Assembly: GCA_964615775.1 (NCBI GenBank)
Contig: CAZTQB010000009.1
Location: 1 to 30,766, forward strand
Length of the DNA stretch: 30,766 nt
Direction of reading: 5' to 3'
Source: JALHOM01 sp964615775
Lineage (GTDB): Bacteria > Patescibacteriota > Saccharimonadia > Saccharimonadales > 2-12-FULL-41-12
Shown here: positions 15,731 to 22,665 of the stretch, one piece after another
How positions within the stretch are numbered: position 1 is the first letter of the stretch
How the letters are laid out: the number at the start of each line of letters is the position of its first letter
The notes under the pieces: generated by a model
Databases searched by the model: none
The model's input: only the letters and a program-made list of their open reading frames with translations
What the model was told of the DNA's origin: nothing
Made by a program: the position numbers and the translations under genes

Positions 15731-16857
15731 TACAAAATAAATCGTTTTACATCAACAAACGTAATCAATACAAATAAAAGCATCAATACCACAAAACCAA
15801 TACCATGAATCAAATCCTCTTTTTGTTTACTGAGTCGTTTGCCGCCAAAAAGCCTAGAACCCAAAATTGTGAACAGCCTACCGCCATCTAATGCCGGGAT
15901 TGGCAAAACATTCATAATCGCTAGCGACAAAGAAATAATCGCGATAATCATTAGCACAAAATTGAACCCAACCTTACTAACAGCATTTAAGATATAGGCT
16001 ACGCCAACCGGACCAGTAACTTGCTCACTAGCCTTTTCGCGGTCACCATGAGCCAAGCTAGAAACTATATTGCCAAGCCCAACAAATGTTAGCTTGGTAA
16101 ACTGTCCCGTTAAGCCAACAGCCACTACTGGTGCCGACCAAGTAGAACGACGCACCTCATAGCCTTCAGAGCCAGACTCGCTAGATATACCGAGGTAGCC
16201 ATCGCCCTTGTTTTCATTATTTAATTTTACGTTATATGTAGTAGCTTGATCACCCCGTTTGACGGTTATTGGCACCTCTTTGCCGGCATTGGATTTTGAT
16301 ATTTCGCCCACCTGCAAAACCTGTTTAATCTCTGCCCCAGCAAAATTTGTTATAAAATCACCTGTCTTTAGGCCAGCTTTTTCTGCTGGCGAATCTTTAG
16401 CGACATTTGCAACCTTGACTGTGTCTGGATTTTTTACCTGACTGACTAATTTGGTGTCATTTTTTACCGTAAACTGGTTATCGACTAGTTTTGGCATACC
16501 AATCAATGCCAAAATCATAAATAACAATACCGCCACAACCAAATTCATAAACACTCCAGCCAAGATTATCTTAACTTTTGTTGACAGAGGAGCCGCCCCA
16601 AAGCTACCAGGGCGATCGTCATCGTCATTTTCGCCTTTGAGTTTTACAAAACCGCCTAGCGGTAATAAATTTACAGATAATAAAAATTTACTCTTGGCGG
16701 TCTTAATTTTTTTACTCCAAACTTTGGGCGGGAAGCCAAGTCCGTACTCTTCGACCTCTACACCACCACGACGTGCGGCCACAAAATGTCCCCACTCATG
16801 GATCAGCACTAAGCCAATAAATAAAATAACTGCGATAATTAAATAAAAAACTGCCAT
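15730..16857 (-). CDS. rseP: M50 site-2 protease RseP
   Basis: RseP cleaves transmembrane substrates within the membrane, such as anti-sigma factors or leftover signal peptides. The 375-residue sequence has the first membrane helix with H20-E-W-G-H24, the FxxGGF-like LPLGGFVKLKGE strand (65-75), a second helix about 97-120, one PDZ domain (148-215) and the C-terminal motif NVLPIPALDGG (316-326), whose Asp is the third zinc ligand. All catalytic residues are present. One PDZ domain rather than two is normal outside proteobacteria. A -10 box TATAAT lies 10 bases before the ATG inside an 11-bp inverted repeat, and no Shine-Dalgarno sequence is seen. The CPBP protease gene overlaps its stop codon. 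Confidence 0.95.
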   Translation of the reverse strand: MAVFYLIIAVILFIGLVLIHEWGHFVAARRGGVEVEEYGLGFPPKVWSKKIKTAKSKFLLSVNLLPLGGFVKLKGENDDDDRPGSFGAAPLSTKVKIILAGVFMNLVVAVLLFMILALIGMPKLVDNQFTVKNDTKLVSQVKNPDTVKVANVAKDSPAEKAGLKTGDFITNFAGAEIKQVLQVGEISKSNAGKEVPITVKRGDQATTYNVKLNNENKGDGYLGISSESGSEGYEVRRSTWSAPVVAVGLTGQFTKLTFVGLGNIVSSLAHGDREKASEQVTGPVGVAYILNAVSKVGFNFVLMIIAIISLSLAIMNVLPIPALDGGRLFTILGSRLFGGKRLSKQKEDLIHGIGFVVLMLLFVLITFVDVKRFIL

Positions 16858-16859
16858 AT

Positions 16860-16890
16860 GTTTAGTTATTATAATTAAAATAACCTAAAC
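16860..16890 (-). promoter_or_regulatory. rseP -10 box inside an inverted repeat
   Basis: The minus-strand -10 TATAAT is at 16868-16873. Arms GTTTAGTTATT (16860-16870) and AATAACCTAAAC (16879-16890) are inverted copies with one extra base. The dyad covers the -10 and expected start site, so a bound repressor would block transcription. Confidence 0.45.
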
Positions 16891-16965
16891 ATAAAAATCA
16901 AAATACTTAAGGATAGCCAAATACTTCTTTAGTTAGTAGTCAACTTATGGTGAGGTTATCTGTTT

Positions 16966-17553
16966 TTATTGGGTTCTTCTAGTAGCAGTTCTTCCAAGTC
17001 TACGAAGTACTCCTTTGACTTTACCTTCTTGGCTTTCAGCTTCTTCTGGCACAGGAAAACCAACCACCTCAGTTTTGTTCAGTGGTTTTAGGTTTTCTAC
17101 ATAAACACTGCCTTCGTCATCGTGGCCAACCTTAAAGTGTTCTCTCGATACCTCGAGGCTATAATCAAAACCTTTACCATCACGATCTACATCATCTTTA
17201 TTGTGATGATTACGACCAATTACTGACTCATCACCACTTGGTATCTCTACTGCAAAACCTTCCTGATTTGCAACATCTACAAGATAGCGTTTTTCTCCGG
17301 TGGCATCATTGGTCTGACACAGTATCCTAAACTCCTGCTCGTCTCCAGCTCGGACAAATGCCACAGCAACCGTACCACTGTACCCATCTCTGCCATCATA
17401 TCTTTTACGCAAAGCTTCCGCTTCTTCGCCAGCTAGATGTAGAGCTTTATTAGGGTCTAAAAACATTTTTTGATTATGTTTCAGCTCTTCAACCGATGCA
17501 TTAATTTCGGCTACTTCGTGTCTACTTGGTTGTGTTTGTGGAAATTCGTTCAT
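16966..17553 (-). CDS. Small protein with a C-terminal FHA-like domain
   Basis: The 195-residue soluble protein has at its C-terminal half the conserved residues of an FHA (phosphothreonine-binding) domain: Gly113-Arg114 (VIGRN), Ser136-Arg137-x-His139 (VSREHF), Asn154 (VYVENLKPLNKT) and Asn159-Lys-Thr161. The N-terminal 100 residues resemble nothing I know. The last 15 residues are strongly basic (RRLGRTATRRTQ). No protein kinase gene lies in the window. The gene has the best promoter seen here (TTGACA, 17 bases, TAGTAT with an extended TG) and a Shine-Dalgarno site AAGGA about 6 bases before the ATG, so it should be well expressed. It is a candidate phosphopeptide adaptor. Confidence 0.65.
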   Translation of the reverse strand: MNEFPQTQPSRHEVAEINASVEELKHNQKMFLDPNKALHLAGEEAEALRKRYDGRDGYSGTVAVAFVRAGDEQEFRILCQTNDATGEKRYLVDVANQEGFAVEIPSGDESVIGRNHHNKDDVDRDGKGFDYSLEVSREHFKVGHDDEGSVYVENLKPLNKTEVVGFPVPEEAESQEGKVKGVLRRLGRTATRRTQ

Positions 17554-17592
17554 TTTTTTCCTTTTTTTTGTTTTTGATTATTTTATAAGTAA

Positions 17593-17638
17593 ATACTAAC
17601 ACAGATTGGTATTTTTGTCAATATAAATAGAAAATACC
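17593..17638 (-). promoter_or_regulatory. Strong promoter of the FHA gene with a dyad over the -35 box
   Basis: On the minus strand a consensus TTGACA (17616-17621) is 17 bases from TAGTAT (17593-17598), which is preceded by TGT as an extended -10. Arms GGTATTTT (17608-17615) and AAAATACC (17631-17638) are exact inverted copies enclosing the -35, as an operator would. Confidence 0.65.
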
Positions 17639-17675
17639 ACCGTACAACAATATCGTATTATCACTAAAAATAAGA

Positions 17676-18239
17676 TTAGACAGTCATTATTTCGGCTTCT
17701 TTGGCCTTGGCTTGATCGTCAACGATTTTCTTGTATTTAAACATCAGGTCTTCAACTTCTTTGCTAAGACGCTTGTGGTCATCTTCTGAAATATCTTTAT
17801 CTTTTTTAGCCAAATCTAACTCACTTATTACATCTCGTCTGATACCACGCTGCGAAATCATACAGTCTTCAAGCTTTTCACCAAGCTGCTTTACGATTTG
17901 ACGGCGACGTTCTTCGTTTAGTGGTGGGATTGGTACTCGAATTACCCGACCGTCATCACTTGGATTAAGCCCTAGGGTCTGATTATCGCGAATTGCCGAT
18001 GCAATAGCCTGAATATTACTTGGGTCAAAAGGACTCAATTGCAAAAGCTTTGATTCTGGGGTAGTAATAGTCGCCAGTTGATTAAGGGGCATCGGTGTAC
18101 CATAAGCTTCAGCCATGATTCCATCTAGCATAGATGGGTGGGCTCTACCTGTCCGAAGTTTTTTTAGCTCACTTTCAAAATGCTCAATGGCCACCTTGAG
18201 CTTAGCTTCTGTCTGCCTAATTAATTCTTGCGGGTTCAT
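17676..18239 (-). CDS. frr: Ribosome recycling factor
   Basis: RRF splits the post-termination ribosome with EF-G. The 187-residue sequence has the three-helix-bundle pattern with LRTGRAHPSMLDGI (in the first helix to loop), the middle beta region AYGTPMPLNQLATITTP, and the conserved IRVPIPPLNEERRRQIVKQ and RGIRRD segments; length is normal. I placed the start at the ATG at 18239 (MNPQELI). A longer frame from a TTG at 18260 would include the -10 box TATACT, which ends 9 bases before this ATG. AAGGA sits only one base from the ATG and cannot act as a Shine-Dalgarno site. It follows tsf with its own promoter. Confidence 0.96.
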   Translation of the reverse strand: MNPQELIRQTEAKLKVAIEHFESELKKLRTGRAHPSMLDGIMAEAYGTPMPLNQLATITTPESKLLQLSPFDPSNIQAIASAIRDNQTLGLNPSDDGRVIRVPIPPLNEERRRQIVKQLGEKLEDCMISQRGIRRDVISELDLAKKDKDISEDDHKRLSKEVEDLMFKYKKIVDDQAKAKEAEIMTV

Positions 18240-18248
18240 GTCCTTAAT

Positions 18249-18298
18249 AGTATAGCTCAACTATTAGCTTTGCTCAAATGAGGCAACAGTTAATAGTT
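18249..18298 (-). promoter_or_regulatory. frr promoter overlapped by a large dyad
   Basis: On the minus strand TTGAGC (18272-18277) is 17 bases from TATACT (18249-18254). The 46-base gap after tsf also forms an imperfect hairpin: outer arms of 8 bp (18259-18266 with 18291-18298, AACTATTA) and inner arms TTGC(C)TC/GAGCAA. It has no T-tract. It may be an RNA end-structure of the rpsB-tsf transcript or a control site for frr. Confidence 0.5.
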
Positions 18299-18300
18299 AG

Positions 18301-18894
18301 CTAACTTTGGACTTCACCAACAGCCAAACGGCTAAAGCGTCGAATTACGATATTTTCACCAAGCCTAGCGATACCATCTTTGACAAACTGTTCAACTGTT
18401 TGGTCAGGATTTTTGACGAACGGCTGGTCTAGCAAACATTGCTCTGCAAAATACTTCTTAACCATACCTTCAACTATTTGAGGAATCATACTGTCTGGCT
18501 TACCCTCGTTTCTAGCTTTGTCGCCAAATTCTTTGGTTTTTGCGTCTTTTGTCTCTGCCGGTATCTGCTCACTATTTACATATAGTGGTGCAGTGGCTGC
18601 GATATGCATGGCAATATCTTTAACTAGCTCCATAAATTCATCAGTTCGAGCTACAAAATCGGTCTCACAATTAACTTCTAACACTACACCAATTCGGTTG
18701 TCATGATTGTAAGTACTAACTACGCCTGCCCTAGCTTCACGCTCGCCACGCTTTTCTGCCTTGGTCAAACCCTTTTTTCGCATTGCTTCAAGGGCTTTAT
18801 CAAAGTCTCCCTTAGACTCTACTAGTGCATTTTTAGCGTCAGTTATTCCTACGCCAGTTAGTTCACGTAGTCGCTTAATTTGCTCAATATCCAT
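18301..18894 (-). CDS. tsf: Elongation factor Ts
   Basis: EF-Ts exchanges GDP for GTP on EF-Tu. The 197-residue protein starts with the UBA-like N domain (IKRLRELTGVGITDAKNALVE), followed by the core with VLEVNCETDFVAR (72-84), which contacts EF-Tu, and a single short dimerisation region, making it the compact form rather than the about 280-residue E. coli form. Its ATG overlaps the rpsB stop codon by one base (TAATG), so the two genes are translationally coupled, the usual rpsB-tsf order. Confidence 0.96.
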   Translation of the reverse strand: MDIEQIKRLRELTGVGITDAKNALVESKGDFDKALEAMRKKGLTKAEKRGEREARAGVVSTYNHDNRIGVVLEVNCETDFVARTDEFMELVKDIAMHIAATAPLYVNSEQIPAETKDAKTKEFGDKARNEGKPDSMIPQIVEGMVKKYFAEQCLLDQPFVKNPDQTVEQFVKDGIARLGENIVIRRFSRLAVGEVQS

Positions 18895-19634
18895 TATTTG
18901 TCCCCCTCTTTTTTATCATTTTGTTCGGTTGTTTTTGTTGGCTGCTTAATTTTGGCTTTGCCAGCAGATATAGCTTCAGACATATAGTTCAAGATTAACT
19001 CTAGTGCCTTAATCGCATCATCATTAGCTGGGATTGGATAGTCCACCAAGCTTGGATCAGCATTAGTATCAACGATCGCTACTACTGGTATTTTTAGCTT
19101 TTTAGCTTCTTTTATAGCATTTATATCTTCATTAAGGTCAACGACCACCAATGCACCGACTCGTTGATGCATCTCTTTTATGCCACCATACAGATGGTTC
19201 ATTTGGTCAATCTCATCTTGAAAACGCTGGATCTCAAGTTTGTTATATTTTGACTCAAAAGCTCCACTCACCATTTTAGTTTCTAGCTCTTTTAGGTGCT
19301 TGATTCGCTGACTTATTGTGTTGGAGTTAGTAAGCATACCTCCTACCCAACGCTCAACAGCATAAGGCATGTTATTGTCGACGGCTGTTTGCTTGACCAA
19401 TTCTTTGGCTTGACGTTTGGTACCTACAAATAAGATTTGCTTACTAGAAGCTGCAGTCGACTCCAAAAAGCTTAAAGCGTTCTGTAGCCCTTCAACAGTT
19501 TTTGTTAAGTCAATTATGTGACTACCACCACGTTTACTATGGATATACTGTGCCATCTTTGGGTGCCATCGGCTAGTTTTGTGACCAAAATGAGCTCCCG
19601 ACTCTAATAATTTTTTAATATCTACTTCAGACAT
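18894..19634 (-). CDS. rpsB: 30S ribosomal protein S2
   Basis: S2 is recognised by LLESGAHFGHKTSRWHPKM near the N terminus, the FVGTKRQAKELV segment, ERWVGGMLTNS and PVVAIVDTNADPSLVDYPIPANDDA near the C-terminal end, followed by a short charged tail. The length of 246 residues is normal. The Shine-Dalgarno site GGAAGGAA is about 6 bases before the ATG. It is first in the rpsB-tsf operon and is preceded by a structured leader of about 100 bases. Confidence 0.98.
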   Translation of the reverse strand: MSEVDIKKLLESGAHFGHKTSRWHPKMAQYIHSKRGGSHIIDLTKTVEGLQNALSFLESTAASSKQILFVGTKRQAKELVKQTAVDNNMPYAVERWVGGMLTNSNTISQRIKHLKELETKMVSGAFESKYNKLEIQRFQDEIDQMNHLYGGIKEMHQRVGALVVVDLNEDINAIKEAKKLKIPVVAIVDTNADPSLVDYPIPANDDAIKALELILNYMSEAISAGKAKIKQPTKTTEQNDKKEGDK

Positions 19635-19771
19635 AAAGTTCCTTCCTCGATCCTTGTTCTTCGGTGCGAATACCTTAGCTTTCCTACACGGAGCTAGCTA
19701 AAGAGAATCAAATTCCGCCCTGCTTAATTTATAACTGGTTTAATTATACCAGATTAACGGATCATCTACAA
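19635..19771 (-). promoter_or_regulatory. rpsB promoter and structured 5' leader
   Basis: On the minus strand TTGTAG (19766-19771) is 17 bases from TATAAT (19743-19748), which carries an extended TGG. The start at about 19736 gives a leader of about 100 bases. In it CTTTAGCT (19703-19696) pairs with AGCTAAGG (19680-19673) as an 8-bp stem, and a short TTCG/CGAA hairpin follows before the Shine-Dalgarno site. Leaders of rpsB bind S2 for feedback control in other bacteria; whether this one does is inference. Confidence 0.6.
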
Positions 19772-19847
19772 CATTGTACAGAGACTCGCTACGTAAGTGG
19801 TGCTTCTCGTGCTTGCAGTTCGGAGCTTTCTGGTGCAGACAACTGGC

Positions 19848-19876
19848 TAGACACCTAAGCTATCCCAAACTATACT
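19848..19876 (+). promoter_or_regulatory. Promoter in the rpsB-rpmE intergenic region
   Basis: TAGACA (19848-19853), 17 bases, then TATACT (19871-19876) is one of the best promoter matches in the window. The start would fall at about 19883, next to the ATG of the 37-codon frame. It does not serve rpmE, which has its own promoter at 20035-20063. Confidence 0.55.
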
Positions 19877-19883
19877 GACCATT

Positions 19884-19997
19884 ATGGAAAAGTATATCTT
19901 CTCAAAATGGCTAAGATGGATTGTTAAATTCTTTATTTTAACAGCCACAATAGACCATCAAGTATGCCAACTCTCAAAGGTACTAGTATTGCAATAA
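19884..19997 (+). CDS. Candidate 37-residue protein, leaderless
   Basis: The frame starts MEKYIFSKWLRW, continues with a hydrophobic stretch (IVKFFILTA) and ends with VLVLQ and a TAA stop. The -10 box TATACT ends 7 bases before the ATG, the same spacing as for prfA. There is no Shine-Dalgarno site. The composition (Trp, Phe, Ile, Lys) fits a small membrane-active or amphipathic peptide. Alternatively the promoter makes a small non-coding RNA; the inverted repeat TGTTAAA/TTTAACA lies within the frame. Nothing is known of homologues. Confidence 0.35.
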   Translation: MEKYIFSKWLRWIVKFFILTATIDHQVCQLSKVLVLQ

Positions 19998-20034
19998 ACC
20001 AGATCGGTATTAAGCGTGATAATTATTACATAGT

Positions 20035-20164
20035 TTGTAAAATTAGCAGTTTTGAGGTAAAATATATCTCAGAAGCAAACCAACCTGGTGATTACGCCTG
20101 CTAGAATATAGGCTCGTCTAGCTAACCGTCCAGGAGGATAAAGAGCAAATTTTAAGGATATTAA
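20035..20164 (+). promoter_or_regulatory. rpmE promoter and structured 5' leader
   Basis: TTGTAA (20035-20040), 17 bases, TAAAAT (20058-20063). The leader of about 95 bases can fold: outer arms CCTGG (20084-20088) with CCAGG (20130-20134), inner arms GCTAG (20100-20104) with CTAGC (20118-20122), and GGTG/CGCC between. One Shine-Dalgarno-like CAGGAGG lies in the outer stem; the one used is probably AAGGA, 6 bases before the ATG. L31 leader motifs are known in several phyla; this could be another. Confidence 0.5.
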
Positions 20165-20512
20165 ATGAAAAAAGATATTCATCCTAGCGACTACCGCCCC
20201 GTAGTTTTTAAAGACTTGTCAAATGGCCAAACTTTTTTGACTAAGTCTACAGCCAAAACAACTGACACAATCAAACTAGACGGAAAAGATTACCCGCTAG
20301 TTAATGTGCATATTTCTAGTGCATCACACCCATTCTTTACTGGCCAAGAAAAACTAGTTGACATAGAGGGTCGTGTAGATAAATTTAAGGCTCGCCGCCA
20401 AGCTGCTCAAAAAGCCTTAGAAGCTCGTAAGGCTGCCGCCAAAAAATCTAACGAAGCTAAGACTAAAAAAGCCGAACCAAAGCCAGACGCTCCACAAAAA
20501 CTGGGCCGCTAG
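20165..20512 (+). CDS. rpmE: 50S ribosomal protein L31, cysteine-free type, with a basic tail
   Basis: L31 lies at the intersubunit bridge of the ribosome. The N terminus MKKDIHPSDYRPVVFKDLSNGQTFLTKST and the segment YPLVNVHISSASHPFFTG identify it; the pattern is that of type B L31, which lacks the zinc-binding cysteines. It then has IEGRVDKFKARR. The last 35 or so residues are Ala-, Lys- and Pro-rich low complexity (AARKAAAKKSNEAKTKK-like), making it 115 residues instead of the usual about 80. The tail is probably disordered and RNA-binding. The Shine-Dalgarno site AAGGA supports the ATG. Confidence 0.92.
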   Translation: MKKDIHPSDYRPVVFKDLSNGQTFLTKSTAKTTDTIKLDGKDYPLVNVHISSASHPFFTGQEKLVDIEGRVDKFKARRQAAQKALEARKAAAKKSNEAKTKKAEPKPDAPQKLGR

Positions 20513-20635
20513 GTTAACTTTTTGCTATTTTTTTCAGTCTGTTCTAGTGCTAATGTTCTCTACAATATTTAGCGATGATTCAAATATTCAAGTCTAGTGA
20601 TTGTGTCGAGATTTTAGTTTTTTTAACAGAGGTGG

Positions 20636-20641
20636 TATAAT
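20636..20641 (+). promoter_or_regulatory. prfA extended -10 box (leaderless geometry)
   Basis: TATAAT preceded by TGG forms an extended -10, and 7 bases separate it from the prfA ATG. The -35 is weak (TTTAGT). The mRNA is predicted to start at the ATG. Confidence 0.55.
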
Positions 20642-20648
20642 ATTTTTG

Positions 20649-21701
20649 ATGGAAGAAAAGATAAAAACGCTAAGCAGTGAGCTAAATGATATTAAGCGTA
20701 AATTGGAAGAGCCAAGTATCTTTTCTGACCCTGCCTACCCAAAATTAGCTAAACGGCAAAAATACTTAGAAGAAACAGTTCAGATACATGACAGTCTTGC
20801 AAAAACTACCGAAGAGCTAAAGTCGGCCGAAGAGCTGGCTAGTAGTGGCGGCGAACTGGCTGATTTAGCAAAAACTGAAGTAGAAGAATTAACCTCTCGC
20901 AAGCAAAAATTAAGCGAAGAACTAGAAGAAGCCTTAACACCTAAAGACCCAAATAATGACCGTGATGTAATTATCGAAATCCGAGCAGCGGCAGGTGGCG
21001 ATGAAGCTAGCTTGTTTGCTGGCGAATTGTATCGCATGTACGCACGCTGGGCCGAAAATCACAATTATAAGACTAATCATATTAGTGAGTCTGTGAATGA
21101 TAGTGGTGGTTTTAAAGAGATTTGCTTTGGTGTTCGCGGCGAAGAGGCTTATAAAATGCTTAAATTTGAAGCTGGTGTACATCGAGTGCAACGTGTGCCG
21201 GTTACAGAAAGCCAAGGCCGTATACACACTTCCACGACTACTGTGGCAGTTATGCCAGAAGCCGAAGAAACCGACCTAGAAATAAATCCAAACGACCTGC
21301 GTATAGACGTTTTTAGGAGTGGTGGACACGGCGGACAAAGCGTCAATACTACTGACTCAGCAGTGCGTATCACTCACTTGCCCACCGGTACAGTGGTGAC
21401 ATGCCAAGACGAAAAATCACAAATAAAAAATAAAGAAAAAGCCATGGGAGTCCTGCGTTCTAGACTACTACAGGCTAAGATTGATGCCGAACACAAAGAG
21501 CTATCTGATGCCCGACAAAAATTGATCGGCAGCGGTGATCGCTCAGAAAAAATCCGGACCTACAACTTCCCGCAAGACCGCATAACTGACCATCGTATTG
21601 GCTACAGCCGCTCCAACATACCATCGGCACTAGACGGCGACATAGACGACCTGATCGAAAACCTCCATACCTACGAACGCGAACTAATCAGCAAAGAATA
21701 G
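20649..21701 (+). CDS. prfA: Peptide chain release factor 1
   Basis: RF1 recognises UAA and UAG and triggers peptide release. The 350-residue sequence shows the helical domain 1 (1-100), the AAAGGDEASLFA segment, the tripeptide anticodon region HRVQRVPVTESQGRIHTST (P-V-T; P-A-T in E. coli) and the GGQ loop RSGGHGGQSVNTTDSAVR, the target of PrmC, encoded just downstream. I started the gene at the ATG at 20649 (MEEKIKTL). An extension to a TTG at 20601 would swallow the -10 box. RF1 is the only release factor in the window, which matters because no gene here ends in TGA. Confidence 0.97.
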   Translation: MEEKIKTLSSELNDIKRKLEEPSIFSDPAYPKLAKRQKYLEETVQIHDSLAKTTEELKSAEELASSGGELADLAKTEVEELTSRKQKLSEELEEALTPKDPNNDRDVIIEIRAAAGGDEASLFAGELYRMYARWAENHNYKTNHISESVNDSGGFKEICFGVRGEEAYKMLKFEAGVHRVQRVPVTESQGRIHTSTTTVAVMPEAEETDLEINPNDLRIDVFRSGGHGGQSVNTTDSAVRITHLPTGTVVTCQDEKSQIKNKEKAMGVLRSRLLQAKIDAEHKELSDARQKLIGSGDRSEKIRTYNFPQDRITDHRIGYSRSNIPSALDGDIDDLIENLHTYERELISKE

Positions 21702-21793
21702 TTTATTACTTTTCAACACTATTAATTACACTCTCTTGATTTGTAAATACTTTTTATGACTTTTGTCAAACATAGTTTTCTATATAAAACTGC

Positions 21794-21799
21794 TATACT
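21794..21799 (+). promoter_or_regulatory. prmC -10 box (leaderless geometry)
   Basis: TATACT is 8 bases before the prmC ATG (21808). There is no Shine-Dalgarno sequence and no good -35 at 17 bases. Confidence 0.45.
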
Positions 21800-21807
21800 A
21801 TGATGAC

Positions 21808-22617
21808 ATGAATATTCAAGATTGGACCAATACCGCCACTAACAGACTCACGCAAACCAGCTGCTCCACTGCCCGATTAGATATATTGGTATTGCTAGAA
21901 CACGTCTTAGGCAAAGATCGCACATGGATACTCACCCACCCCGAAAGTAACATACCGACTGTGTCAATTCAGACTCTAGACAGCTTTTTACGAAGGCGGC
22001 TAGAACGAGAACCGCTAGCATACATTCTGGGTAAAAAGGAGTTTTATGGCCGTAATTTTGTAGTTACACCAGATGTGTTGATACCTCGGCCAGAATCTGA
22101 GGATATAATCGAGGCTACAAAAAGTTTAAACTGTACTAATTTTATTGATTTAGGTAGCGGATCTGGTTGTCTGGCAATTTCGATTGCCCTAGAGATAAGC
22201 AACTCAAAAGTTATTGCTAGTGATATATCGGAAAAAGCACTAGTTATAGCCAGGAAAAATGCTAAAAATCTAAACGCAAAAGTAGACTTTGTGACATCTG
22301 ACTTATTTGAATCTCTTGGCTCTAGCCTTTTGGGCAATGATTTATGTATAATTGCTAATTTGCCTTACGTACCAGATGGCCTTATCACTAGCCCAGAGAT
22401 AAAAACCGAGCCAAAAATAGCACTTTTTGCCGGAAATGATGGTATGGATATGTACAGGAAGTTTTGGCAAGAAGTACGAGATTTGGATCAAAAAAAACCA
22501 AAATTCATAATTACTGAAAGTCTAATGACTCAACACGATGCCATGAGTCAATTTGGCAAAGAAAGTGGATTTAGCCTACAAAAGACATTAGGTTTAATCC
22601 AGCTTTTCAACTCCTAA
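21808..22617 (+). CDS. prmC: Release factor glutamine methyltransferase PrmC
   Basis: PrmC methylates the Gln of the GGQ loop of release factors. The 269-residue protein has an N-terminal helical domain with the typical EREPLAYILGKKEFYGRNFVVTPDVLIPRPESE segment (67-99) and a Rossmann fold with DLGSGSGCLAIS (114-125) and the substrate-binding NLPYVPDG (184-191). The usual motif is NPPY; NLPY keeps Asn and Tyr, so activity is expected. The start at 21808 is preferred to a TTG at 21763, since the extension would include the -10 box. It is 106 bases after prfA, its own substrate gene. Confidence 0.93.
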   Translation: MNIQDWTNTATNRLTQTSCSTARLDILVLLEHVLGKDRTWILTHPESNIPTVSIQTLDSFLRRRLEREPLAYILGKKEFYGRNFVVTPDVLIPRPESEDIIEATKSLNCTNFIDLGSGSGCLAISIALEISNSKVIASDISEKALVIARKNAKNLNAKVDFVTSDLFESLGSSLLGNDLCIIANLPYVPDGLITSPEIKTEPKIALFAGNDGMDMYRKFWQEVRDLDQKKPKFIITESLMTQHDAMSQFGKESGFSLQKTLGLIQLFNS

Positions 22618-22665
22618 ATCACGTTTCTTATATCTGCTAACGGCTAGGTTTATTTGAGCGAGATT

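Larger units (their letters stand above)
19772..20034. other. Rest of the 530-base divergent intergenic region
   Basis: Apart from the small frame and its promoter, 19772-19847 has GTGC-rich short repeats and no open frame, and 19998-20034 is AT-rich. I tested it by eye for tRNA, SRP RNA, tmRNA and 6S RNA features and found none convincing. It may hold a small RNA gene or be only regulatory. Confidence 0.3.

Noticed and set aside
18240..18260. Longer N terminus of RRF from a TTG
   Set aside because: It would include the promoter -10 box; the ATG at 18239 gives the standard RRF start.
19780..19860. tRNA, SRP RNA or 6S RNA in the intergenic region
   Set aside because: No T-loop GGTTCGA, no acceptor stem with conserved bases, no SRP GGAA-tetraloop motif and no 6S central bubble could be found by eye.
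19922..19943. TGTTAAA/TTTAACA hairpin as a terminator
   Set aside because: No T-tract follows on either strand, and it lies inside the 37-codon frame.
20934..21373. Minus-strand frames within prfA (97 and 74 codons)
   Set aside because: Antisense to a highly conserved gene, with no ribosome site and low-complexity Ser/Cys-rich products.
21763..21807. Longer N terminus of PrmC from a TTG
   Set aside because: The extra 15 residues do not resemble PrmC and would include the -10 box TATACT; the ATG at 21808 fits better.
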